In this document: positions 11,690 through 23,800 of the stretch, piece after piece | How positions within the stretch are numbered: position 1 is the first letter of the stretch | Layout: each line of letters begins with the position of its first letter | From: Onchocerca volvulus | Lineage: Eukaryota > Nematoda > Chromadorea > Rhabditida > Onchocercidae | Direction: 5' to 3' | Length of the DNA stretch: 64,000 nt | Assembly: GCA_000499405.2 (NCBI GenBank) | Contig: HG738138.1 | Span: forward strand, 13,827,208 to 13,891,207 | Program-made: the position numbers and the translations under genes | Notes under the pieces: model-generated | What the model was told of the DNA's origin: nothing | The model's input: the letters and a program-made list of their open reading frames with translations, nothing else | Database searches by the model: none

Positions 11690-14277
11690 CGTCAAATACC
11701 ACTTCGTGTTCAGCAATCACTCAATTATAATCACCCTGATGATTATAGTTTGAGCCCGCATGTTCTCAATCGGCACCATGACTGAAGTATGTCCTAATTG
11801 AAAGGCTCTGAAATTTAATGGAGAAACGAAAGAAATGCGTTGCACCGCCGCAAAAATTAAATTACCTCAACTTGAAGAACCACAGAGCTATTGCTTGCCG
11901 GATATATCGCTGAATCAAAGCGTTTCTTATTTAAAATCAGAAAATAAAACTCGGTGCTTCCAAATGACGTCGCTCGGAGCAAAAATCATAACGGCACAAT
12001 TCATGCCAACTTTCAAAGTGAAAGGATAAATTTGTCATAAAGCCGACTCTCCGCTTCCATTCCCAGATGGTCAGCATAAATTCCCACGAATGTATTTATT
12101 TCACTGGTGATAGCAATGATGAATTGAATGCATGCTGCGGAGTTCATGCCGACATAGAAAGGTCCGCCATTTGCAATAGCTTCTTTACGAAAAAAACAAT
12201 TTAGTGCGTTTGTTCAAAACAGTAATAGACATGAAGGAAATGGACAACGCGTTTATTTTACAACTACAAATATGCAACAAATGGTCCTAAATCCACCGGC
12301 TACAACGTTAACTGTTTACAACTACAAATATGCAACAAATGGTCCTGAATCCACCGGCTACAACGTTAACTGCTTTCTTCATTATGTCAAAATGACACAT
12401 TTGCAAAAATACTTTATATTCGGAAGTGCCCAAGTATTACACATGAAATGCGAGTAAAAAAATCATTTGAACGATGCAAAGGAGAAAAATCAATTGACGA
12501 ACACCTGGCATATTCAAACAAACTACGATAGGCAGATTGTACACCGTGCATCCTAATCAAGACAAATGCTTTTCCTTCGCATGTTGTTAGAAAATGTCCT
12601 AGTCCAACCGTCTTCCAGCAATTAAAATTTGTCAACAGCGTTACACATGCTACTTTCCGCAGTATATGTCAAGCTTTGAATTTAATGGAGAACGACTGAT
12701 ACTGGGATGTATGCATTTATGACGCAAGCAACACGTAACATCCGAATCAAATTCGTACACTGTTTGCAATCATATTGTCCGCTTGTTCTTCTTCATCTCC
12801 AACAGAGTAGTGGGAGAAATGCAAATCACATATGACCGAAGATATTCTCCATCGAATACGCAGCGAAAATTCAAATATGAGCATGGATTTCACAGCAGAA
12901 ATCTAAAACGAAGCGTTGATAATGACTGAAAACTTGTGCTTACAAATAACAAACAAAGTTCTTAATCAATTGGGAATGCTTTCACTGAATCGATATGCTG
13001 CTGCTTCGTTCGATGTAGAATTGCATCGCGAAAAAAACACAACACGACTGATCTTTTGTTACATGTGCAATCAAATATTCCCAAGCTATTGTTTGAGCAA
13101 AAAGGCATTTACGATCAAATAATGCAAATTGTTAGTAAGGGAGATGAAGAAATCTTTTTTTAGATGCGCCAGGAGGAAATGGTAAAACGTTTCTAATTAG
13201 ATTGATTCTGGCAGCAATTCGATTTCAAAATGACAGAACCTACCTGCATCGTTCGGAATAGCTGCAACATTGCTAGTAGATGAAAGAACTGCTCATTCCG
13301 CTATGAAATTGCCGTTGAACATGCAATGGATTGAAACTCTCACATACAACATTCCCAAAACAGCCGGCATGGGAAAAGCATTACAAAATGCAAACTTATT
13401 GTTTGCGATGAATGTACAATGACGCACAAAAAATCGATCGAGGCTCTTGAGCGATCATTGTGAGATTTGCGTGGAAATATCAGACCGTTTGGGGACGCAT
13501 TAATATAGCTTGCAAGATATTTCAGACAAATATTATCCGCAATTCCTCGATCAACACTAGCGGACAAAATAAATGCTTGCCTGAAATATTTTAATTTGTG
13601 GTGAACGTAAAAACGTTAACAATAACTAAAACATGCGTGTCCAGCTGCAAAACGATCGATCAACTGAGATATTCTTACATCAATTGCTGGAAATTGAGAA
13701 CAGAAAGGTGCCGATTGATCTGACCACAGGACGAATTTCATTGCCTCATAATTTCTGCAATTTAGTAACATCAAAAGAACAGTTAGTTAAAAAGGTATTT
13801 CCCGATATTCAAACCAATTATTAGGATTACGACTGGCTGAGTGAACGAACTATTCTTACGGCTAAGAACAAAGACATCTGCTAACTTAACAATTTATTCA
13901 ATCTAACATTCTAAACGAGGCAGTCAGATACAAATCCGTCGATACTGTTGTGAAAGCAGATGAAGCAGTTAATTATCCAAAAGAATTTTTGAATTCATCC
14001 AATCTGCCAGAATCGACGTGCCAGTTGTAATGTTGCGCAATATCAACCAGTCAAAACTTTGCAACGGCACGCAGCCTGCAGTAAAAAGATTAATGAGCAA
14101 TATTGTGAAGCAACAATCTTGGCAGAACCTTTCACAGGTGAAGATGTCCTTATTCCTCGCATTCCTAGGATTCCAGCGATATGCCATTTCAATTTAAAAT
14201 TCCCAATTCGTTTGGCGTTCCCATTCACCACCAACAAAGCTCAGGGTCAATCGTTGAAAAAAAAAATACTCAAGTAA
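11690..14277 (+). pseudogene. Helitron Rep/PIF1-like helicase pseudogene
   Basis: Read across three frames, the region follows the order of Helitron transposases. Near 11777 comes GTMTEVCPN and ALKFNGETKEMRCTAAKIKL (zinc-finger-like N-terminal part). Next are CFQMTSLGAKI and FMPTFKVKG, then LVRLFKT (12205-12225), then AEDILHRIR-type and NEALIMTENLC segments (12836-12950). The helicase follows: Walker A LDAPGGNGKTFLI from about 13160, Walker B-like LIVCDECTMTHKKSIEALE near 13396-13452, and LRGNIRPFGDA. The last part is FTGEDVLIPRIPRIP and FPFTTNKAQGQSL (14130-14260), the conserved helicase C-terminus. Normally this is one protein of well over 1000 residues that nicks and unwinds DNA for rolling-circle transposition. 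Here many stops, frameshifts and a 58-bp duplication (12257-12372) rule out a functional product. Confidence 0.88.
12257..12372 (+). repeat. 58-bp tandem duplication inside the Helitron pseudogene
   Basis: Two head-to-tail copies (12257-12314 and 12315-12372) begin TTTACAACTACAAATATGCA and end ACAACGTTAACTG. They differ at only one or two positions (TCCTAAATCC versus TCCTGAATCC). Because 58 is not a multiple of three, the duplication shifts the transposase frame. The near identity shows it is recent compared with the general decay of the element. Confidence 0.9.
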
Positions 14278-16805
14278 ATTGTTGAACTGTTGCTACTGCA
14301 AAAAATTATATATGATCTTAAAAGATACTAACAGTCGTAAATGTTCGTTTATTCAAAATCTTAAATCTCCGAAAGTTTGTTTTGAGATTTTGATAAAACG
14401 TTGCATTGGAATACGCACATACTTTACCGAGCCTTTCTGAGCGTTGCAAACTGAAGGCCACATCCAAACTTTGCAGGAAGTAAGCGTGGTTGATAGATTC
14501 AGCCCCATCACTTACTTTTATTTGTCACAGGTGTGATAAGTAAAAAAAACTAGATGTATCTATACAAAAACTACGTGTCTATTCGAATGTTCCGTTGTGT
14601 CAAAATTTCAAATCAATAGATTAACACTTGAAATGTTGCGTCAAAATGAACATTGAAATCTACGACAAAGAGGCAATCCAGGTCACGACCTAATATTAAA
14701 GTAATATTAGCCTAATATTAGAAGAGATAATTCACAAATTGCTTAAAGGAAACATTACATTATACACTATCATGACCTCGACATTTGTGCGACGCAACTA
14801 CATCCCCCACAAATCAAAAAATAAACGAATTATATTCCCTCTCAAAACACAAACGAAAAGCTAAAATTACTCACCTTATTTATTTAAAAATAACCGCCTA
14901 TTCGAATGGAATGCAACGGTATGAAAATTTCAAATCAATCGATGAAGAACTTGAAACGTTGGAGGAAGTAGCCACAGTTAATGAAGAAGGAGAGTGATGA
15001 ATAAATTCTGCTCGCTCATGAAGGCGCGGTACAAGGCCGAGTCAAAAAATTCGGCTTCCCCATCTACTTTTAGTTGTCACGGATGTGACACGTGGATAAA
15101 AGTTAATATTTCCATATATAAACGAAGGCTTATTCGAATACAAATTTGTGTCAAAATTTGAAAACAATCGGTGGAGAACTTCCGGAGATTTATCATTTGT
15201 AATGGGGTATTTACATTTATATATATATATATATATATTAACACTTTTCCTTTGTCATTCATACTTGCTAAGTCATAATTGTTTTTTTATTTTTCTCGTA
15301 AAAGTGATAGTAAAAAAATCTCATATCGCAAAATATTTTAGTTTCTACTTTTTTAAAGAAAATATCATATTAGAAATGAAAAGAGAAATTCATTGATCAA
15401 TAAAAAAGTATTAATAAACATTGATGATGATAATGTAACTGCCACTGAAAAAAATTTGAGAATTAAAAGCTTTACTTAATATGTGACAAAAAAAATTATT
15501 GCAATAATAATTAAATAGGAGGAAAGATTTTATTTTTAAAAGAAAAGAAGAAAAATTGACCTTACTAAAAAAAAAAAAAAAATGCAAAAAAGGGTATCAA
15601 AAAATGAGACAAATCATAAAATTATCCTAATATCACATCAATTTCATATCTTCAAATTAATTATCGTGTGTAGAAAAATGATTCATGGATTAAAATATGA
15701 TTTTGAAATATTATTGCAGTGATAGAATAGTAAAGCTGTTTTCATATAATAAGGAATTTGATCAAATTCAAATAATTATGTCAAAGAAACAGAAATAAGA
15801 GATAATTAATTACAAATAATAGCAGATATGTTGACGTAGAGAAAAGACTGAAGCAGATTCTATACAAAAAAATGAAAATAGAAAAAACGAAAAAAAAGTG
15901 ATTTGATTACTTCTTGAAATTATAATACATCTGATAACCATTTTTAAATTCATCTTCTAAAACTAAATAGACATTGTTAAGATAATTAAAATTGGAATCT
16001 AATAACGATATTTCAAAAATCATTATAATGTGAGAAGGCAATGATGATAACGACGAATGGCGATGATGAAATCGAATAGAAATTGACCAGACGATAAACA
16101 TCGATTAAAAGTGAAATGTGTAAACGATCAAAATGAATTAGGATTTGCAAACAATCATAATCAATGCTATGCAAGAAAAAGATGATGATAAGATGGTTGT
16201 ATACCAATCTAAAAGTCTGGAAGTAGATATCAAGTAAAAGAAAAGTTTATTTTGGAAATTTTCTCTTTCTTTTTGTAAATGTTTATGATAAAATAAAATT
16301 GAAAAGCATTTCCAAACTAATTTAAAATTTTTGGTCAATTCAAGTGATAAAAAAAAAAGTTAAAACAAGAAATAATGAAAAAATATTCAATGTGCTATGT
16401 TAACATATGTCACTGACCTATATTTGCATGTCAAAAAACTACCCATCAAATTGATTGCTAGATAGAAATTTTGAAGTTATGAAATTCTCGATGAAATATT
16501 AGGGAAAAATAAATGTAATATTTGTAATTTTATCAAGAAATTATACCGAAATATAGCACTAAATTAATCTATAATAAAGAAAAAGTTTTCTCATAAATTA
16601 AACTTAATGAAACTAATCATGAATACTGCAAAATGTTAGGAATGAGAAATTTTCGAAAGTATATCAAATGGAAAAACTTTAATGAATGAAAATTTTAGAT
16701 TTGGATGAGTTCCATTGAGTATTCTGCCTTATTATGTTGGCCATAAAAATTGACGGTCGTTCGGCGAAGAATAGATCTGGTTTAGGTAATGGATAAGTTA
16801 AAAAT

Positions 16806-16859
16806 CATGTCAAGAATATATGTTTGAGTCATGTCAGTCATGTCAAGAATATATGTTTA
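16806..16859. repeat. 33-bp tandem duplication
   Basis: CATGTCAAGAATATATGTTT occurs at 16806 and again at 16839, separated by GAGTCATGTCAGT. The two copies are identical over the shared part, so this is a recent local duplication. Confidence 0.8.
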
Positions 16860-19260
16860 GCTACGAGACAACTGCTCACTTTTTCTTTATGTCTTTCTTT
16901 TTTTGTTTTTTTTTTTTTAATTATTCAACTGAGTCAAATGATTGTATCTCTTAAAAATCTGATTATTGTCATTTTTGAAGCACATATGAAAATGTTCTTG
17001 AAGTTTCAGAATTGAACTGAATCAAATTTGACAATAGAAAAAGTATATTAGTTTTTTCAGTTTTTGAAAAAGCACTTTCATCTGTTGAAAAGAAGAAATC
17101 ATACTTTAAGAAAGACAAATAAAAAACCAGGATGCAAAGGGATGAATTTTGTTAGAAACTAAAATTTTCCTATCAGAAACTGAATTTTTGTTTGATCAGG
17201 TCAGTTTCTTATTTTTCCTTTTGTCACATTTCAAATATATCCCATTTCTTTTTTTAATTTTTTTCTATGAAAAGTTTCCTTACCGCGAGGAAATTTCTCA
17301 TAATTACATTTCAACTCATTTCTCAGTTTTATTTCTTTTTCTTTCAGTTTTACAAACATTTTGAACCAATATTCTATCAAATTAATTGACATTTATTTCT
17401 GGATTATTCCAATTTGGTATAAACCAATTTTATTTTTATTAGTTTATGAAAATAATTTTTTTTTTTTGTTTAATTTTTTGATAAGAAGCAGTTTTCTGCT
17501 TATTGAAATTTTAAATGATGTGGTAGATGTTTTGGAATTTGAATTTCTTTGCCGTTTGGACTGTGCATTACAAAGCAATTTAGTTTTTCTATTAATGGGT
17601 TTTCCTCTAAATTCAAAATTGCTTAAAGCAGTAATTTCCAGTTATTCGTGCTTTTTGGAAATAATTTTGAAGTTTGAACAAATTCAATTATAGTTCACTA
17701 CAAGTTAAGCTATCGTTTGAAATATAATTTTAAACATGAAAGCAAATATGGCTTAGATTTTGTGCCATGTCTTAATTTGATATATTTCTATTCCTTTCTT
17801 GTTTCATATATTCTTTAATTTACAGAAAATTAAAATTATCGTAAATTTTTCAAATTTCATCATAAAAACTTTTCTCATCATAAAAATTTCTAGAAATTGA
17901 AATTATAAAAATGTGTCATATTTTTTTGTATTTAATACAATAATCCTACTCTAAGAATATCAATGTATTTTCGTCGTTCATTTTCAATTCTTTTATGAAT
18001 ACAATGTTTGGATTTTGAGATGATATGAAAAATTATTAACATCTTTTATTTTCGTTTATATTCATTCCATTAAATTATCAAAAATAAGAAATTTCTTTTT
18101 TGTATTAGTATGAAAAGCTAATAAAGATAAAGAAAAATATGATGTTAAATGATATGAAAGCTGATAAGGATTTTTAATATAGCTAACCTTTTTCTAATAA
18201 CTGAATTTTAAAAATTAATTCATTATGTAATTATTTGTTATTTGCAAATTAATTTTCCGGTCACTAAAAAAAGTTTTGAATAAGTTTGTACTAATAGTAA
18301 AAAAAAATTACTGGTAAATGAACGAAAATATTAAGAAAACAAATAAACATATGAATAAATAAACTGCTGGATATATTAATCAAATTTTTGTTTAGAAAAT
18401 TGGTTTGATCTAACTGTCGGACTTTTTCTCTTTTACTGAAGTTTTTTCACGATATTTTCAATCAAATTTTCCATTTTTTGTTATTTTTTTTTTTAATTTT
18501 TTCAAGAAAAAAGTGGAACTTTTTCTCTTTTTAAAAGTTATCTCGGAATTATTAGAAACTGATTGCTGTGTAATTTGTTTTTTTTTTTTTTTTTTGAGAA
18601 TAGGAAAAATTCCCAACAATACTGTTAATCTATATGGCTAGAAAAAAAAAAAAAAATTAACAAAAATCAGAAATATTGAAAATCGTAATTTCTAATTTTA
18701 ATCTTCATTTAGAAATTTTTTTTACTTGAAAGAAAGAAGAAATTTCATTAATTGATATATGTACGGGGATTTTTTATTTGTTGCTCCATATTCATTTTTC
18801 TCTTTTTTTCGTTTCTAACTTTCTTTGGTTAAATCTAAAACGATACAGTCTGATTTTTGATTTAGAGAAACTTCCTTTCCCTCAAAAATTGATTTGGCGA
18901 AAAAGCCTTACTTTCTTTTCTTCTCTCTTCGTCTTTTTTTTAATTTCTCAGAATTTTTTCGGTAATATTTTGCTCATTCTCTCTTAAACTGTTTCTTTTT
19001 TAATTTCTCACGATTTTTCTCATCCAAAATAACTTATTTAGGCTATGTCAATAGCAGTTCTTCTTTATCGTAATCTTACGAAATTTTTCTTTTATTTTCG
19101 CTTCTTTTTCATTTAAATTTACGTTTCATTTTTGTCGAAATGTTTATTAATCATACGAAGAAAGAGAGAAAAAAGAAAAGGGACCCTTAACTTTCTCAAT
19201 TTCATCTGATTTACAATTGGAAAAATAAACTTTTATAGCATCAAAATCTGTCAAAAAAAT

Positions 19261-19490
19261 AGTCGGACATTTCAGACTAAATTCTGCTGTTCCGGTTAAA
19301 TATGATGGGAAATTAGTCTGACATATTTTTACACTAAATTTTGCTCTTCTAACTTAAAGCGAAAGACAGTTAGTTTGACAATATGATCAGGCTGAATTTT
19401 ATTTTTCCAACTTAATCTAACGGAAAGTTAGGCATTACGCATGATTAGACCGAATGAATGAAAATTCGAGCTTAATGCCATAATTATTTG
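19261..19490. repeat. ancient ~57-bp degenerate tandem array, about 4 units
   Basis: Units begin near 19261, 19315, 19372 and 19430. The shared skeleton is AGT(C/T)(G/T)GACA, a short spacer, (A/G)CT(A/G)AATTTTG/CTG, a TTCC- or CTTCTAACTTAA segment, and GGAAA(A/G)TTAG leading to the next unit. Divergence between units is high, so the array is old and only visible by its spacing. Confidence 0.5.
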
Positions 19491-20897
19491 CTAGTGCTAT
19501 ATAATATTCTAGCTTGAATAAAGCTCATTAAAAAAAAGTAATCTCTTATATTCTTTAAATTATTCTATCTCGCCTTATTTTTAAAGAGTTTTGCAAAAAG
19601 CATTGCTAATTTAACTCTTATTTTTTTTTTTCTAGATATCCAAAATAGATTATTAATTCATTATTATCAAAATTTTCATCTAAGCAACTGAAAGCTTAGT
19701 TATTAAGAATTTCATGAAAAATGAAGCGTAATGGAAAGGAATAAAAAAGAAATGTTTTTGTTGTTATTATTATTTTTACTTTTTAATTTTCACTTTTTAC
19801 TGCCGGGAATAAAATTTTTTAATGATTCATCATAGTCATTTATTTCATGTCTTCGGTTGTTTGACAACTAAGAACTATGATTATTAATGGAATCTATATT
19901 ATTAAGTATAAATTAGATCGGAATCCAGTTTTGAATAGTATTTAAGATAAAAAAGTTGCAGTTTTACATCATCTCATATAATTACCATTTCGAGATTTAC
20001 GCTTATTAGCGGATAGACTAACAATTATCATTAGCTTAGAATTTTTTCCTACCTCACATTTCAGTCGGATAGCCTAAGCCTGAAGTACTTTCGTATTTCT
20101 TAGCTACTTTATAAACTCTAGACAGCCTAGGTCTGTTGTGGAAGGCTTGAAATTTGGATTAAGCTATGGATGGTACAGATTTGTTTTAATTCCTTCACTC
20201 CCAGTAGCAATAACCGAATAATATATAACTGACAGCAAAGTAGAAAATCAGGCGTGTAGTGAAGGAAGTTGGGTAATGTCGATTGGAATTTGAGAGAATG
20301 TAGATTGGAAACCTGGAGTGGAGTAACATAGCCTAAGGTTGTCCAATTAGAGTGAATCCAGCTCGAATGAATGAAAAGGAGGAGTGTTTTTGGAATTTTA
20401 TGGGGTATTTAAAATGTTAAAAATTGGGCGTGTTGGGATATAATATGATTGATAACAAGATAATTGTGAGAAACAGTTTTTAAAAAAGGAAAAAATTTTG
20501 TGATACAGTTTAATTGAATACAAAGATGGGAACGAATTTGTAAGCACAAGATTAATGATTTGATTAGCTATGACCGGAAGCGTTTAGATAAATGTTGTAA
20601 ATTAGCGTGGGAAATAGCACACAATGAGAAATAATTTTACAGATGATGATTCATTAGAAAATTTTACAAATTTTTAACCATTTGATTATCTAATAATTAT
20701 TTGAGAATAAGTTCCGGTTTTTCCCACAAGGCTTAGATATTTTTATTAGGAATGGCACGACCCGCATTTTTTTAAACGCTATTCGATCAATACAAAGCTT
20801 TGTTAAAATTTTGCAAATTATTCAAAAAGAAGAAAAATTCTATATTTTGATAATGGAAAATTAATAATATTCAATACAGGATGGATAAAAGAAAATA

Positions 20898-23800
20898 ATG
20901 GATGGCAATCTGTTGAAGAATAACAATACTGGTCTGAATGAAGAAGAAATATTGAACTGCAATTATTATGAGGTATATTATCTCGAGGAAAGATTTTGGC
21001 TTGTATCTGTCATCGGTACTTCTGTGGCAACGTTATCTATTATACAGAATTCATTTTTATTTGCTGTATTAATTGTTAAGTAAGTCTTTCATCATTCTTT
21101 TTCTTTTCTCTTTCAAATTCCCTTATTAAAATTAACATTCATTTATGAAACTTATTTATAATAGTTTGAGCGTTTGAAATTAATTATATGCAAATAAAAT
21201 CTGTATACTCCTGGCTCAAAATTATTTGCTTAAATTTATTTAAGAATATTCAGTTAATTTTATTTAGAATCATCCGATTTATGATTATCATATTAATGAA
21301 TTAAACAAATTATAACAGAAAATATATACTGGATACAGTTTCTGAGAAGGAATTCATCAAATTTATGCCAATAAACGACTTATTTTTCAACTTTTGGTTA
21401 TGTTATTACGCTAACTGAATTATCACTTAGTTCATTCTGATTGTTTCAACTATTTTATTTAAATTTTGGACTTACTTGAATCTCTCGGTGATAATTTCCA
21501 TCCACCCATTAATACTGTTCAATCATTATTTGATTTATACTACCAATAAAATTCTTACAGTGGATAGCCTGAAATTGTAAATCTTTATGGTACCATGAAA
21601 AATTGTTTTAATCTGATAGCATACAGTGATAATTTATTTTTATTTGGTATGAATCTGTTTCATTAAACTCAAGATATTGAAAAAAAAAAAACTAACAGAT
21701 TCTTTTATTTTCTGTAGTAATACCCATTTATTACCTATCCATTTACTGTATTCTTTTTTATCACAAAAATAGATAAGTTAGGTGGTTCTTTTTTATTTTT
21801 TTTTGAGTATTTTAGCAGCGCTACTAATAATTATTAATATCATATCATAAATTAAACTTAATTGATTATTTAATGATTAAATGATTACTTTCAGAAAAGC
21901 TCATCGTCAATCTTATGTGTTGTATTTCATTTTATTAGCATTTTTTGACATATTGATCGCCGGTGCTTATATTCCATTAATGTCCATATCACAACTAGCC
22001 GATTACTTTATGTCACCACTGTTGCTTCAAGCTTGGTGTCATCCATATACCATTTCTTAATTAATCTTAATTAAAATATTGCCCATATTTACCATTTAGT
22101 AGTTATTTCATAGATTCGTATTTTCTTTTATTAAATTATTGTAAACATAATTATAATATACTCGACAACAGTTGTACTTAAATGATGAATTCAAGTAATC
22201 CATTAAGGCTTTTTTCTTTTTTAATATTTCAAAATATTCAAATCACAATGCAATATGATCGTAACATAATCTAACTTATAATAATTAGTCTTTGTAATAA
22301 ATTGAGGTACACGTATACGGTACCAATGATAACGATATCACATATAGCGATGACGTCATCATCATTTCTTATCCTTGCGGCAACATTTGAACGATATTGT
22401 ATAACGGTTGTACCAAAGATGATGGATTGTTTAAAACGCTATCGTGATTATATCGCTGCTTTTGATATAATAGTCGGTGTAATGACCAAATCATCGCTTG
22501 CATTTGAATTTAAGGTTTGTTAAAAAAATTTTTGAATCTTTTTATTAAAAAATAATTTCTGCCGGAAATATAATATTAAATGAACATCCTTGGCACTCAT
22601 TTTTCGTTGGCTGCCGAAACAGTTATTATTATTGTTGCTGTGGATCATTCATGCCATATATATTTATAAAAAAAAAAAAAAATTCTTCAAGATAATTTTT
22701 TAAGAATTTTGAGTGAAAAAACAGTATTATAATTAAAGAGATATTTATAGATTGCTAATATCTTTGAAATAATTTTGTCGGAAAACTGCAAAAAATTATA
22801 AGTAATTACATGTATATATGCAAAGGAAAATACTTGTTAAACAAAAAGAAAAAAAATGACAAGTGACACAATAATACAATAATAATAATACAATAATAAT
22901 ACAATAATACTCTCAAGATGCTGACAAAACACTGACCAGTGACAATCATCCTGTGATGAAACTGTAATAAAAACATCAAAAAGATTTTCTTACAAATTAT
23001 TAAAAGTTTCCTAAATGATAATTGATTTATTAACGTGACATTTCAATTTAACGTGAATTGACACGAAATTGTTTACATTTCAACAAAAAAAAAAAAAAAA
23101 AAGTTTTTAAGATTAAACAAAATGCTGAATGTGCGGGAAAAATGACGGAATATTCGTTATATCTTTCTACTATCGCGCTTAATCCAACGTATAATGTGCT
23201 GTGGCGTTTATGGTTCCGTAATATTATTACAATTTTGTTCCCATTTTTTTTGCTCGCTTTTTTTAATAGTCAAATTGTCATTGCATTACAACGAAATCAA
23301 CATGCCACTCCAACCGGTGAACTTGGCAAAAACCAAATAAAGGTAATATTTTTATTTCTGAAAATTTAATTCTTGAAATGCATTTATTTATTATTAGTTT
23401 GTATATTTTGGAATTTCAGAAAACAAACATATTAATAAGGAAATAAGAAATGTCAATTCTTTCTTTTTTTCCCAGTAAATAATGTGAATAGTATTTATTA
23501 TAATAATAAATAATATCATCAATTTTGGAAAGATATTAAAAGAAATCAATTTCTGTACTATTAAATAAAGAATAGTGATAATATATAATTATTACTTATT
23601 GAAAGAAAAATTGAAGGAATTGACTTTTTCCTTTTTTTTGATTCGTTAGTCGAGTTTTTATTTATTTTTATTTTTTTAAACAAAATTTTAATTCAATTAT
23701 AAATTTAAAGGGTCGTGTACGAACAGCCACAAGAACGCTTGTATTTGTTGTTTTTACCTATCTTCTTTCCAATATACTAAATGTTATCATCACAATATGG

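Larger units (their letters stand above)
11031..15200 (+). mobile_element. degenerate autonomous Helitron
   Basis: The element begins with a 5' TC (TCTATATCAATAAAAATG). It contains a broken Rep/helicase frame (11690-14277) and ends somewhere in a repeat-rich non-coding tail (14290-15200). That tail carries three diverged copies of a module around CTATTCGAAT...AAATTTCAAATCAAT (near 14575, 14895 and 15130) and two copies of an ACTTTTA(T/G)TTGTCAC(A/G)G(G/A)TGTGA module (near 14515 and 15065). The region is less AT-rich than its surroundings, which fits an inserted element. The right boundary is not defined: no clean hairpin-CTRR end was found before the (TA)n run at 15216-15239. Confidence 0.8.
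15201..20897. other. intergenic region before the receptor gene
   Basis: No gene is supported in these 5.7 kb. Several open frames of 60-110 codons (for example 17361-17693 on +) are dominated by Phe, Leu, Ile and Asn from T/A runs, and none shows a motif or splice context. Small direct duplications occur (33 bp at 16806-16859), as does an old ~57-bp tandem array (19261-19490). The interval 20050-20400 is noticeably less AT-rich and could hold regulatory sequence for the receptor gene that starts at 20898. Confidence 0.55.

Noticed and set aside
17361..17693. 110-codon open frame on the + strand
   Set aside because: The product is dominated by Phe, Leu and Ile from T-rich DNA, has no motif or codon signal and no splice context. 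Chance is the simpler explanation.
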